A program made the translations under genes and the position numbers. A stretch of DNA of 64,000 nucleotides, from positions 124,001 through 188,000 of the forward strand of contig NZ_FNRF01000004.1 of NCBI RefSeq assembly GCF_900107775.1. Direction: 5' to 3'. The stretch comes from Xylanibacter ruminicola (lineage in GTDB: Bacteria; Bacteroidota; Bacteroidia; Bacteroidales; Bacteroidaceae). The notes under the pieces are model-generated. The model searched no databases, had not been told where the DNA came from, and saw only the letters and a list, made by a program, of their open reading frames with translations. Shown one piece after another: positions 25,842 through 34,275 of this stretch. Each line of letters begins with the position of its first letter. The stretch's first letter is position 1.

Positions 25842-27239
25842 ATGACAATTATCGAGTGTATTCAGAAGGAACTGGCATTGAATCTCAACCCCTATCAGAT
25901 TTTCATATTTGAGAATGAAAAACTCAAATCAGGTAATGATTGGATTAAAAAAAGAAAAATGTGGAGGGATTATGATATTGTATTTATCCCATTTGATGTG
26001 GAAAAACAATTTCAGACCAGTCTTGGCAATGACATAGACCCTTTGTTGTATTTTTCGATAACTCATGCAGATATAGTGGCAAGAGTTATGCCACGTAAGT
26101 CTGGCGAATATAGATATGCAACAGAAATCCTGACTTCTGACGATTTGTCAAGTAGGGAAAAGTTTGCTCATAAACTCGATACATTCGTAGATGTGTTGGA
26201 CAAAGAAAAGAGCAAGAGTTTTGTGAATACCGTTCGACGTTTCTTCCAATATGGGAATGATGATTTTGCCGATTTGGTATTGAATGCTTATGATGGTAAT
26301 GTTACCAAACTAATAGCCATGTCCCAACGCTATACAAGCATTGTCTGTTCAGCAGTGATGACATCAGCAGAAATCTTTTTGACTGATTTCATTAATAATC
26401 TGCCAGAGGAAAAGCAACTCCAGTTGGGAGCATTGGTTAAAGAGTCTTTGAGTTATTCTAATGAGGTAGAATCAATTCAAATTCTCAAAGACTTTTTGAG
26501 TTATAATTATGATGACATAGATTCAAGTTCCATATCTATACCTTCTGCAAAGACAAATGTTCCCAGATTGTATAAACCAGATTTTACCATCTGTATTTCA
26601 TATGCCAAGAAAGACATTCTTTCAGAAAAAGACAAAGATGGTGACTATGAGATTACCTTTAGGCGAGATAATGGAGAATCATTTGATTTTGTTTTTGGAC
26701 ATAGAGGTGACAAGATGCTCTATTTGCTAACTCTTCTATGCCAAAAATACAATGGAGGTTTGCCTACAAGTTATTTCAAAGACAAAAGGTCAAAACGAAT
26801 TTTGGAGAAGGTGTTTAATAAAGTATACCGCTCTGGCGGATGTGATTGGGTTGAAAAATGTTCTTCTGATAATCATAACATTTATATGTATCGTTCTCAT
26901 GCAAAAGAAGTAATAGAAAAGGACAAAAGACTAAAACCACAAGAAGCATACTATTGCAATTTTGAAAACGAGATCCTTCGGATTGGCCCAAAGGCAAAAA
27001 CGCTTGAAGTTCGCAAAATAAGACTTCCTGAAGACAGAATAATAATAAATGATAATATGTTGGATGATTATTCTTTTGACGATTTGTTTAAAGAAATGCC
27101 TTCGTTCTACAGACTGTTTGATAATAAAGAACTTAAAAAAGCGCTATTTGAGATCCATAAGAATATGGTTTATGGTGCTGATCAACGCGAAGATGATGGC
27201 AACTTCAAGTTATATGGAAAAGCAAAGCACATTTTCTAA
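25842..27239 (+). CDS. Unrecognised 465-residue cytoplasmic protein
   Basis: I do not recognise a family. The protein is soluble, rich in K, D, E and aromatic residues, with no signal peptide, membrane segment or nucleotide-binding motif. The C-terminal half (about 245-400) has alternating strands and a basic helix around 325-345. It is divergent from the sigma factor gene, sharing a roughly 200-bp intergenic region, and lies 118 bp upstream of AAA+ paralogue 2 in the same direction. Its place between two regulon members makes a functional link plausible. Confidence 0.7.
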   Translation: MTIIECIQKELALNLNPYQIFIFENEKLKSGNDWIKKRKMWRDYDIVFIPFDVEKQFQTSLGNDIDPLLYFSITHADIVARVMPRKSGEYRYATEILTSDDLSSREKFAHKLDTFVDVLDKEKSKSFVNTVRRFFQYGNDDFADLVLNAYDGNVTKLIAMSQRYTSIVCSAVMTSAEIFLTDFINNLPEEKQLQLGALVKESLSYSNEVESIQILKDFLSYNYDDIDSSSISIPSAKTNVPRLYKPDFTICISYAKKDILSEKDKDGDYEITFRRDNGESFDFVFGHRGDKMLYLLTLLCQKYNGGLPTSYFKDKRSKRILEKVFNKVYRSGGCDWVEKCSSDNHNIYMYRSHAKEVIEKDKRLKPQEAYYCNFENEILRIGPKAKTLEVRKIRLPEDRIIINDNMLDDYSFDDLFKEMPSFYRLFDNKELKKALFEIHKNMVYGADQREDDGNFKLYGKAKHIF

Positions 27240-27260
27240 AAAGTAACATATTTCGGTCGT

Positions 27261-27307
27261 TATACCTATATCTAAAAAGCTCATATGGGCAAAATCCCGT
27301 ACTTTTG
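27261..27307 (+). promoter_or_regulatory. Regulon promoter G, driving AAA+ paralogue 2
   Basis: Palindrome TATACCTATA at 27261-27270, -7 box TACTTTTG at 27300-27307, spacing 34.5 bp. Extended motif TTATACCTATATC. An AAAGGGAG sequence 4-11 bp before the ATG may serve as ribosome-binding site. Confidence 0.88.
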
Positions 27308-27357
27308 CCCCCAGAAATCTGAGGATTCACCAAGGATATTAACTAAAGGGAGCTATT

Positions 27358-29091
27358 ATGACTATAGGAAAGAAAATGAGGAAGCCACTTCGTAGGCTGA
27401 AGATACAGGAACAAACTGAGATGGAATTGCAGCCAGACTTCATAGATGACGGACAAGAACTAACAATGTTGTCTGCCATCAACAGCATTGTGACTTTGGC
27501 AGAGGATTCTAAACTAAGCACTTTGTTCTTTGAACAGGCAGATAGATTTATAACCTACCTTTCTGAGCGACAGGGTATCTCAAAGATGCAAGCTGTTCTA
27601 TTATCAATATTTATAGAGTCGAGCGCGTCTGGCAATAAAGCAGACTTTTCCGACATTGCCCGCTATCTCGATTGTAACAACGTACAAGTGTTGCAATACA
27701 AGGGCGAAGTAGATAGCCTTGTTAGGATGGGAATCATCCGTATGATTAAAAACAATATGAATGGTGACTATGATTATGCCGTGGCTTCTACACTACTGGA
27801 AAGTCTATCTAACAATCAGCCATTTCAGCGTAAATCGTATAAGGGTGCGACAGAAATTCAATTCTTCCAGCATTTCTATGACATTACTCATCTTCGTTAT
27901 GAAGAGGAACTTTCGACGGAATTGATGTTGGAAGAGATTAAACGACTGATGGATGAGAATCCTGAATTGTCATATGTTAAATCACTTTGTTGCATTGAGA
28001 TGTCAGAAATCAGTCGTGCGGTCATTACCCATATGTGCCGTCATTTGGTGCTGACAGGAACAACAAGCATTCCCATGAATCATCTGGTTTTTCTCTTCGA
28101 CGCACAACATCAAAAGTATGATTTTGATCGAATGATGTCTGAGGGAAAACATTTCCTGATTCGAGAAGGATGGGTAGAGAACGCATTTTCTGAAGGTTTT
28201 AAGGACAAGGATGAGTATCAGCTAACAGCTAAAGCATGCGAGTTTCTTCTAAAGGATTATAACATCAAACCCACGGAAAACAAGGGATGTGATGTGATGC
28301 AGAGTAACGAGATAGCTATAAAGCAGTTGTTTTTCGCTAATGATGTACAGCGACAACTCGAGAGTCTCACAGAATTACTAAGCGAAGAGAAATATCTCGG
28401 AATCTGCAACCGGCTTAAGGAGCGTGGACTGCGCCAAGGTTTCGCATGTCTGTTCTACGGTGAACCTGGTACTGGAAAGACAGAAAGTGTGTTACAGATA
28501 GCAAGAAGAACTAATCGTGACATCATGCAAGTGAATATCTCTGAGGTGAAAAGTATGTGGGTTGGCGAAAGCGAGAAAAACATCAAAGCAATCTTTGATC
28601 GTTATCGTGCAGTAGCCAAACACTCAAAGCACATCCCTATCCTTCTCTTCAATGAGGCCGATGCAATCATTGGTAAGCGTAAGGAGGGTGCAGAGCGTTC
28701 GGTTGACAAAATGGAGAATTCTATCCAAAACATCATCCTGCAGGAGATGGAATCATTGGAGGGCATTATGATTGCTACAACGAACCTTGTACAGAATATG
28801 GATTCTGCTTTTGAGCGTCGTTTCCTCTACAAAGTAAAGTTTGAAAAGCCAGAATTGGCTCAACGTACAAAAATATGGCAATCAATGATGCCACGTCTTT
28901 CAGCTAATACTGCAGAAAAACTTGCTTCATCTTTTGACTTCAGCGGTGGTCAGATAGAAAACATCACACGCAAGTGCGACATCGAAAGCATCCTCTATGG
29001 TGAGGACTACATAACTGACGAAAAGATTATGCAGTACTGTCATGAGGAGAAGATTGTGAAGAAAGGCTGTGCTCGTATAGGTTTTGTATAA
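27358..29091 (+). CDS. AAA+ ATPase (paralogue 2)
   Basis: The 577-residue protein is a paralogue of the one at 10,033-11,706. It has an N-terminal helical region (about 35-140, winged-helix-like), Walker A GEPGTGKT at 368-375, VGESEKNIK, Walker B ILLFNEADAI near 430, sensor 1 ATTN, FERRF and the closing RIGF. Both copies have NEAD instead of DE(A)D in Walker B and share the preceding segment RLKERGLRQGFACLFYG nearly intact. It stands alone in the plus direction, without LRR_5 partners, but under the same regulon promoter. Target and complex are unknown. Confidence 0.85.
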   Translation: MTIGKKMRKPLRRLKIQEQTEMELQPDFIDDGQELTMLSAINSIVTLAEDSKLSTLFFEQADRFITYLSERQGISKMQAVLLSIFIESSASGNKADFSDIARYLDCNNVQVLQYKGEVDSLVRMGIIRMIKNNMNGDYDYAVASTLLESLSNNQPFQRKSYKGATEIQFFQHFYDITHLRYEEELSTELMLEEIKRLMDENPELSYVKSLCCIEMSEISRAVITHMCRHLVLTGTTSIPMNHLVFLFDAQHQKYDFDRMMSEGKHFLIREGWVENAFSEGFKDKDEYQLTAKACEFLLKDYNIKPTENKGCDVMQSNEIAIKQLFFANDVQRQLESLTELLSEEKYLGICNRLKERGLRQGFACLFYGEPGTGKTESVLQIARRTNRDIMQVNISEVKSMWVGESEKNIKAIFDRYRAVAKHSKHIPILLFNEADAIIGKRKEGAERSVDKMENSIQNIILQEMESLEGIMIATTNLVQNMDSAFERRFLYKVKFEKPELAQRTKIWQSMMPRLSANTAEKLASSFDFSGGQIENITRKCDIESILYGEDYITDEKIMQYCHEEKIVKKGCARIGFV

Positions 29092-29111
29092 TGAGGATAA
29101 TCGTGTTACAA

Positions 29112-29147
29112 AAGGGCTTCTATCTGCATATTGAGATAGAAGCCCTT
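29112..29147 (+). terminator. Strong hairpin after AAA+ paralogue 2
   Basis: Arms 29112-29125 and 29134-29147 form a perfect 14-bp stem (AAGGGCTTCTATCT on the 5' side) around an 8-nt loop, 20 bp after the stop codon. The following sequence is AT-rich rather than a clean U tract. Confidence 0.75.
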
Positions 29148-29235
29148 AATATGTTATTTATCATCAGGGATGGTAAACGGATTATCAAAGCCATGATCCC
29201 TAAAATATATCACAAGTTAATAAGATATCCAAACT

Positions 29236-30600
29236 TTAGAAAATATATTCTGATTCATCAGTCTGTGGCATATCAGCTTCCATAAACATTACGAAATATA
29301 CAGGCATATAAGTAATCTTACCGTCTTGATATACTTCACGCTCATTAGAAATGACAGTCGCAGCAAGTACATTGTACTCAGGAACATTAAGGAGGTTATT
29401 GAGAGCACTATGTACCGTATAATCCTTACCCGACTTAACCTCTATCGGATGAGCACTCATCGTCTGGTAGTTGTCAACCAAATAATCTACCTCACCCTGC
29501 TTGCGGTTGTCGTAGTAGAAAAGCTTATGACCATGTGCACGCAGTTCCTGAGCAACGACACTTTCATAGACAGAACCAAGATTGATACTGCAGATATCGT
29601 CAAGCACAGGACGGATATTGTTTCGATAAAGCACTCCTGTAAGTAAACCCACATCATTCAGATAGAGCTTCAGCAGATTCTTCTGTAGAGACTCGCTCAA
29701 TGGGAAATGAGGATTGGATATAGCATTAACAGCCAAAGATATGCCGGAAGAGATAAGATACTCGAACTCTTCCTTATACTGATCGAAACGATCGCCCTTT
29801 TTCCCACGTATATCCTGAGCCACCACGCGTTTCTTCTTATTCTCCATCTGCGAGGGAATCATCTCATAGATACGGCGTATAAGCAGTTTCTTGTTATGCT
29901 CCATCTCATACTTAGAAGCGTCGCTGGCATAAAGACTTCGGATGCTATCTTGTACCTCACGAACTTTCACAATATTGTGTGTATCAAGGTAAGTATTGAC
30001 AGCATCGGGCAGTCCGCCTACCAGGAGATAACGGCGGAACAAATCAAGCACATGGTTATGATGTTCCTCAGAAAGACTCTGTCGATTCTCGTAAGCCTGC
30101 CGCAACATAGCAATAGCCTCTGTACCAAAGCCATTAGCAATCAAGAATTCCTCAAAATCGAGTTGGTACATTTCCTTTACGGTAATACTCCCTACAGGAA
30201 TGGAGGTTGTATCTTGCAGGGTGATACCTAACAGACTACCACTGGCAATATAACGATAGCGTTTATCCTCACGTAAAAACTTTAGCATTGTGAGGTATTG
30301 GGGATAATGCTGAACCTCGTCGAGAAACACCAAAGTATCATCACGATTGTTAAGCTTGTCGCCAGCGACCATGCTAAGGGTCAGATAGAAATCCTCCTTC
30401 TTGTGGATATTCTTGAACAACTGTTCACCCTCATCGTCCTCCACAAAGTTAATTTCTACGAAATTGGTATACAGGCGTGTACCCACCTCGCGAATACTGA
30501 ATGACTTACCTATCTGACGAGCTCCCTCCAGTATCAGGATCTTGTCATTATCAGACTTCAAATAGTCTTCGATGTATGATGTAATCTTTCTATACAGCAT
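29236..30600 (-). CDS. ATP-binding protein with AAA_14 and DUF4143 domains
   Basis: The start is set at MLYRKITSYIED (ATG complementary to 30598-30600); an upstream in-frame extension is made of 33-bp promoter-region repeats and is unlikely to be translated. The 454-residue protein has Walker A GARQIGKS near 31-38, Walker B TLVFLDEVQ near 93-101, a SGSLLG sensor segment, and a C-terminal DUF4143 half with a PD-(D/E)XK-like EVDYLVDNY and PIEVKSGKDYT. This family is very common in Bacteroidales; its role is unclear, and links to defence have been proposed. The leader contains four 33-bp repeats. Confidence 0.88.
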   Translation of the reverse strand: MLYRKITSYIEDYLKSDNDKILILEGARQIGKSFSIREVGTRLYTNFVEINFVEDDEGEQLFKNIHKKEDFYLTLSMVAGDKLNNRDDTLVFLDEVQHYPQYLTMLKFLREDKRYRYIASGSLLGITLQDTTSIPVGSITVKEMYQLDFEEFLIANGFGTEAIAMLRQAYENRQSLSEEHHNHVLDLFRRYLLVGGLPDAVNTYLDTHNIVKVREVQDSIRSLYASDASKYEMEHNKKLLIRRIYEMIPSQMENKKKRVVAQDIRGKKGDRFDQYKEEFEYLISSGISLAVNAISNPHFPLSESLQKNLLKLYLNDVGLLTGVLYRNNIRPVLDDICSINLGSVYESVVAQELRAHGHKLFYYDNRKQGEVDYLVDNYQTMSAHPIEVKSGKDYTVHSALNNLLNVPEYNVLAATVISNEREVYQDGKITYMPVYFVMFMEADMPQTDESEYIF

Positions 30601-30608
30601 GACGTATT

Positions 30609-30720
30609 TACACTTTTCAATAAGTTTTGACGGCCAAAAACTACACTTTTCAATGAGTTTTAATATCCAAAAACTACACTTTTCAATAATATTTCGTACT
30701 GCAAAAATACACTTTTCAAT
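30609..30720 (-). repeat. Four 33-bp tandem repeats in the DUF4143 gene leader
   Basis: The core TACACTTTTCAAT occurs at 30609-30621, 30642-30654, 30675-30687 and 30708-30720, exactly 33 bp apart; the intervening 20 bp also share a CAAAAAC block. The rightmost unit contains a minus-strand -7 box (TATTTTTG, 30703-30710), so the other units would lie in the 5' untranslated leader. Confidence 0.85.
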
Positions 30721-30999
30721 TAAAACCGCCAAACAAATCACAAAAAAAATGCGAAAAAAAACTGTTTCGCAGTCAAATTTCAGACTATATACCGTCAAAA
30801 TCAGGTCACGCCAAGTTAATAAACAACAAAATTGTTAAATGTGGGTCTGTATTATGTTTAGATAAAGAAAATTTATTTTCTATAAATCAAAGAAAGAGTG
30901 TTAAAATCCTGAGGCTCAAATTTTGATGATATTTATTTATGCATTATCTTTGCCGACGAGAATAAAAATGAATTCGGATTAACTTAAAAATTCAACAAT
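30721..30999. other. Intergenic region between DUF4143 gene and the small basic ORF
   Basis: This AT-rich stretch contains the outer part of the DUF4143 promoter and, at 30945-30952, a plus-strand -7 box TATCTTTG about 48 bp before the ATG at 31000. I see no tRNA, no att-like sequence and no other gene. Confidence 0.5.
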
Positions 31000-31155
31000 A
31001 TGACTTTTATTATTTTCATGATGATTCTATGTGCTATCTTCGATGACCACGACAAGAAGCCGTGTCGTAAGAAGAAGAAGTCGTACCGCCGATACAAGAA
31101 GGATAATTCTTGGCTCGATAATGCCTGGTTTCACGACCATGGTCAACACATTTAG
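31000..31155 (+). CDS. Small basic protein, unknown
   Basis: A 51-codon frame with a plausible promoter (30945-30952). The product has a hydrophobic start (MTFIIFMMILCAIF), then a strongly basic stretch (PCRKKKKSYRRYKK) and a C-terminus with His/Asp. It lies 18 bp upstream of the DUF1896-like gene. I do not recognise a family. Confidence 0.5.
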   Translation: MTFIIFMMILCAIFDDHDKKPCRKKKKSYRRYKKDNSWLDNAWFHDHGQHI

Positions 31156-31173
31156 TTAAAAAAGGAAGTTTTT

Positions 31174-31380
31174 ATGAGTAAAATTGAATTTCAGTACACC
31201 AGACTTTACCTAAAGAAGTATCTCATTGATAACGATAATCCAAAAGCAGATAATGCCGATTTCATCAACAATCGTGGAGCTGCAGCCGAGGATGCCTACG
31301 AAAAGGCTTTTCGTAGTGGCCTTACTCCCAATCAGGCACGTGAAGTGGCAATGCATGTACTAATGGAAGGATTTGAATGA
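31174..31380 (+). CDS. DUF1896-like small protein
   Basis: The 68-residue product has the pattern L-x-x-YL-x-x-x-x-P-x-x-x-x-x-x-FI-x-x-R, A-x-x-AYEKAFRSGLTPNQAREVA, VL-x-EG of DUF1896 proteins, which occur next to conjugation and mobilisation genes in Bacteroidales elements. An AAAGGAAG sequence precedes the ATG. No molecular function is known to me. It suggests that the mobile element extends at least to about 31 kb. Confidence 0.65.
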   Translation: MSKIEFQYTRLYLKKYLIDNDNPKADNADFINNRGAAAEDAYEKAFRSGLTPNQAREVAMHVLMEGFE

Positions 31381-31393
31381 TAAGTCACTAAAG

Positions 31394-31440
31394 ATTGTAG
31401 GGTAATTCACCAATCCCATGAAAGGTGATCACCCTACAAT
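31394..31440. terminator. Bidirectional hairpin between DUF1896-like gene and MobV
   Basis: Arms ATTGTAGGGT (31394-31403) and ACCCTACAAT (31431-31440) are perfectly complementary, with an inner TCACC/GGTGA stem. It separates two convergent genes. Confidence 0.75.
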
Positions 31441-31444
31441 TCTA

Positions 31445-32986
31445 TTATCGTCTAAAGCCCCTACGGGGAGACATCGATGGACGCATCATCTTTCTGCCCA
31501 TGATGCAGCACCGGTGCATAAACTCCAAATCATCCTCATCTTTTCGGCGGCCCCAATCAGAATCAGGGCTACAACCACCGCCACCATTATCACGGGCAAA
31601 TGACGTTGCCTGATCCAAGAAACCGAGATAAAGCGCACAGGCCACACATGAGATTTCATCAGCCCTTTCAGACATGTCTTCAATCCAAGAAATTCCTTTC
31701 ACGTTTTCATAGAGTTCTCTTTGAGTTGGTGTTAAGCTATCAACCAACCTATTCCATTTAGGAGATAACTGTTTACAATTATAAGCAACCTCACGCCAGA
31801 GGGTACCATTAATGTTTCTCTGTACCTTCTCATAATAGACATCTTTTTCCTTGTTTATTTCTCGCCTCAAATCGTCATATTCACTCTGAACTTTAACCAT
31901 CCTTAGACCAAGTTTTTCGAGTTGTTCAGCAACATCTTCAAGCATTTTTCTTTTGTCAGATAATTTTTCTTCAAGTTCTGCTATTTTGTCACTTAATTCC
32001 TGCTGTTTCTTTTCATATCTCTCATTCCCCTCATCATATTCGCAATCAAGAGCAGCAACCTGTGCTTCGAGAGTCTCCTTTGCGGCTTCCATATTATTAA
32101 TCATCGTTATAAAACTCTTCATCTTCTTCTCGGCCTTTTTTTTCTCATCATTGAAGCCATTGATTTGCTGTTTTTGTTGGGCAATGATATCATTTTTATC
32201 AGAAATAGCTTTATCTATTTCTTCAAGGATACTTCCGTTTTTGACTATCATTTCACGCATCCACTGGAGATAAGATTTATGTCGTGCACCAGTCATAAGC
32301 ATATCATCACCTCGGGCCAAACCATATTTCTCGCTAATCTTTGAAGCCTCGTCCCAAAGTTCTTTGGTTCGTTGAGAGTACTCATATTTACTCTTGCCAA
32401 CAAAGACCTCTTTATAGGACAGTTTTCCTCTCTTCGAAATTGGCACTACGACACAGTGTGCATGAGGTGTTGTCTCATCTAAATGAACAATAAATGCCGC
32501 AATATGACTCTCCCCGTATTTGTCTGCAATAAATTTATACATATCCTTTGCCCACTTTTCAATATCTTCCTGACGCTGCAGGTGGGAATTATCAGCATTA
32601 GGTTCAAAAGATATTTGCTGGTTTCCGAAAGCAAGTTTTGTCATCGTATCGTGAGATCCATGAAGTATCAAACTCGCATAAGTTCGAATCCCCTTTCCTT
32701 TTTGCATCAAGATATCATTCGACAAACCTTTATTAGGATCTTCAATATTATAAGATTGGAGTATGGCTTTAATTCGCTTAGGAATAGAAACCTTTCTATC
32801 TATCTCTTTAATCACACCTCCCTTTCCGACCTCAAAATCAAGATGAATACGCGACTCATCAAGAGTTCCTGCGACCTTCGCTGACCATGCCGTAGATGCG
32901 CCGATACGAAGGTTCTCATTTGAGAGTGCAACAGCCATACGTTTTCCTGCAAGTAAGTTAATTGCTTGTTTTTGATTTTTTTCCAT
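31445..32986 (-). CDS. MobV-family relaxase (Mob_Pre)
   Basis: The 513-residue protein has an N-terminal relaxase domain of about 200 residues with the HLDETTPHAH metal/active motif near 168-177, typical of MobV. A long coiled coil follows at about 265-400, then a C-terminal region rich in G, C and R. It would nick oriT and pilot the element's single strand during mobilisation by a helper conjugative system; no type IV secretion genes are present, so transfer needs a helper. The candidate oriT lies directly upstream at about 33.0-33.2 kb. Confidence 0.92.
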   Translation of the reverse strand: MEKNQKQAINLLAGKRMAVALSNENLRIGASTAWSAKVAGTLDESRIHLDFEVGKGGVIKEIDRKVSIPKRIKAILQSYNIEDPNKGLSNDILMQKGKGIRTYASLILHGSHDTMTKLAFGNQQISFEPNADNSHLQRQEDIEKWAKDMYKFIADKYGESHIAAFIVHLDETTPHAHCVVVPISKRGKLSYKEVFVGKSKYEYSQRTKELWDEASKISEKYGLARGDDMLMTGARHKSYLQWMREMIVKNGSILEEIDKAISDKNDIIAQQKQQINGFNDEKKKAEKKMKSFITMINNMEAAKETLEAQVAALDCEYDEGNERYEKKQQELSDKIAELEEKLSDKRKMLEDVAEQLEKLGLRMVKVQSEYDDLRREINKEKDVYYEKVQRNINGTLWREVAYNCKQLSPKWNRLVDSLTPTQRELYENVKGISWIEDMSERADEISCVACALYLGFLDQATSFARDNGGGGCSPDSDWGRRKDEDDLEFMHRCCIMGRKMMRPSMSPRRGFRR

Positions 32987-33027
32987 AGAATAAAATATTA
33001 TTAGTGAATAAATAAAGACGGATTCTT

Positions 33028-33166
33028 AGGGTGAAACCCTGAGCCTATGAAACCACCAAGCTTGCTTGTTTAAGTGTGGTTTCCCTCTCTGCGGCATTTA
33101 TGTCGTAAGGGGGGTAATAGGCTACCACTATGGCGGCATTATGCCGCACCTCAAGCGCAAGCGCTT
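33028..33166. other. Candidate oriT: cluster of inverted repeats upstream of MobV
   Basis: The 290-bp gap between MobV and the winged-helix gene holds several inverted repeats: AGGGT/ACCCT (33028-33040), AAACCAC paired with GTGGTTT across about 33050-33082, GCGGCAT/ATGCCGC with one spacer base (33133-33147), and AAGCGC/GCGCTT (33153-33166). Such clusters beside the mob gene are where MobV elements keep oriT. The nick site cannot be assigned. Confidence 0.5.
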
Positions 33167-33274
33167 TGAAATATGCTTTTACTCTATAATAGTTCTGTAA
33201 GAGGAAAAAGCTGACTACAAGCGTTACATATACAATAACCACAGGATTACATTGCTTTGTCATAACAAAGAAAA

Positions 33275-33682
33275 TTATAATCCGCTGGGCCGGTCCGATA
33301 GGGGCAGGCAAGCCGAAGGATGAGAAGATTCGTTTAACGTATTCAAAGTCTCGACAGAGCACTTTAGAGTATAAGATGCTCTGTATTCATTCTGGCCAAC
33401 CATAAGAAGGCCAAACTCAGTAAGTTGAGAGAGGAATCGAGAAACAGTTTCACGATCCCATCGCCAAGCCATTGCTAACTCACGAATACTTCCATTTATA
33501 TAAAGTTCATCCGTTTGATTCATGATGGTAGTTTGCCTTTTTATAAGATCATAAAAGGCTTCACAGCGCGTGAACTTTGGGGCCAGCTTATTCCCCTTCA
33601 ACAAATAGTCCCAAAGAAGTATGTTGGTTGGAACAACCATCATTTTTTTTTGTGTCAGAATTTCATTTTTTGTCTTCAACAT
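33275..33682 (-). CDS. Small winged-helix protein of the mobile element
   Basis: The 135-residue product shows a winged-helix segment at about 60-110 (GSIRELAMAWRWDRETVSRFLSQLTEFGLL), similar to replication- or regulation-associated proteins of Bacteroidales mobilizable elements. The C-terminal 30 residues are Ser/Pro-rich. It is divergent in function from but same-strand as MobV. Role in replication or control of mobilisation is inferred. Confidence 0.65.
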   Translation of the reverse strand: MLKTKNEILTQKKMMVVPTNILLWDYLLKGNKLAPKFTRCEAFYDLIKRQTTIMNQTDELYINGSIRELAMAWRWDRETVSRFLSQLTEFGLLMVGQNEYRASYTLKCSVETLNTLNESSHPSACLPLSDRPSGL

Positions 33683-34038
33683 AGAAAATTATTTTTTACA
33701 TTACACACTTAAATAATCACACTCCACTTGACCCTAAATGCCGCCATAAAATTTAAGCAAGAATATCGCAACGACAGTGTAGTCTCGTGGCGTTTGGAGG
33801 GCAAAATTAGGAATAAAGTTCGACAAAAAAGAAAAGTATAAGAACTAAAGTCTTGTTTTAACTATAACGAGACTTTTGAAGTAGAATGAATATGGGAATA
33901 GACATTAGATTTCAGTTTACATAAATCACCAGCACATAATATGATTACTATATGTTGAGTGAGTTTTCTCAGCTATTAAAACGACAAAGAAAGTACATCA
34001 GCAGAAGTCCTTTCAAGGAGACATTCAATCCTTATAAG
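33683..34038. other. Intergenic region with one copy of a palindromic element
   Basis: No gene is seen. It is AT-rich and includes the palindrome at 33847-33880 listed separately, plus a GTGGCG/GGAGGGC-containing patch around 33788-33803. Confidence 0.5.
33847..33880. repeat. Dispersed palindrome, copy 1 (stem 11-12, loop 8)
   Basis: Arms AAAGTCTTGTT and AACGAGACTTT flank an 8-nt loop TTAACTAT. The same loop, arms and downstream TTGAA recur at 41450-41483, and a third copy lies at 41491-41522. These sites bracket the replication/cargo part of the element. Confidence 0.8.
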
Positions 34039-34275
34039 TCAAATATAAAAAACGATTTTTGTACCAACGTCTCCAACCCCATCATAATCGGCAGCAATTG
34101 AGAATTGGCAGCACAGTTCACTAACGACATCATCATCAAGAGCTATAGTCAATTCAAGCTCTATTGCCGACCTATTTTCATTAAAACTCAGATTCCATAT
34201 ACACTCACCTAAGAACGCATTGACGACTGTTCTTATTTCATCCTGAGCACGCCATATAAAGTCAAAATCTTTCAT
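34039..34275 (-). CDS. Small protein of unknown function, coupled to the 112-residue gene
   Basis: The 78-residue product is acidic and strand-rich, without signal peptide. Its ATG overlaps the upstream stop (ATGA), so translation is coupled. I recognise no family; it may be a partner protein of the gene before it. Confidence 0.6.
   Translation of the reverse strand: MKDFDFIWRAQDEIRTVVNAFLGECIWNLSFNENRSAIELELTIALDDDVVSELCCQFSIAADYDGVGDVGTKIVFYI

Noticed and set aside
29091..29285. Open frame directly after AAA+ paralogue 2
   Set aside because: It runs through the perfect 14-bp terminator hairpin at 29112-29147 and has no similarity.
30609..30720. CRISPR array
   Set aside because: The 33-bp units have no variable spacers: the whole unit repeats, and no cas genes are present.
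33045..33362. Open frame in the MobV upstream region
   Set aside because: It crosses the inverted-repeat cluster (candidate oriT) and overlaps the better winged-helix gene; composition is not protein-like.
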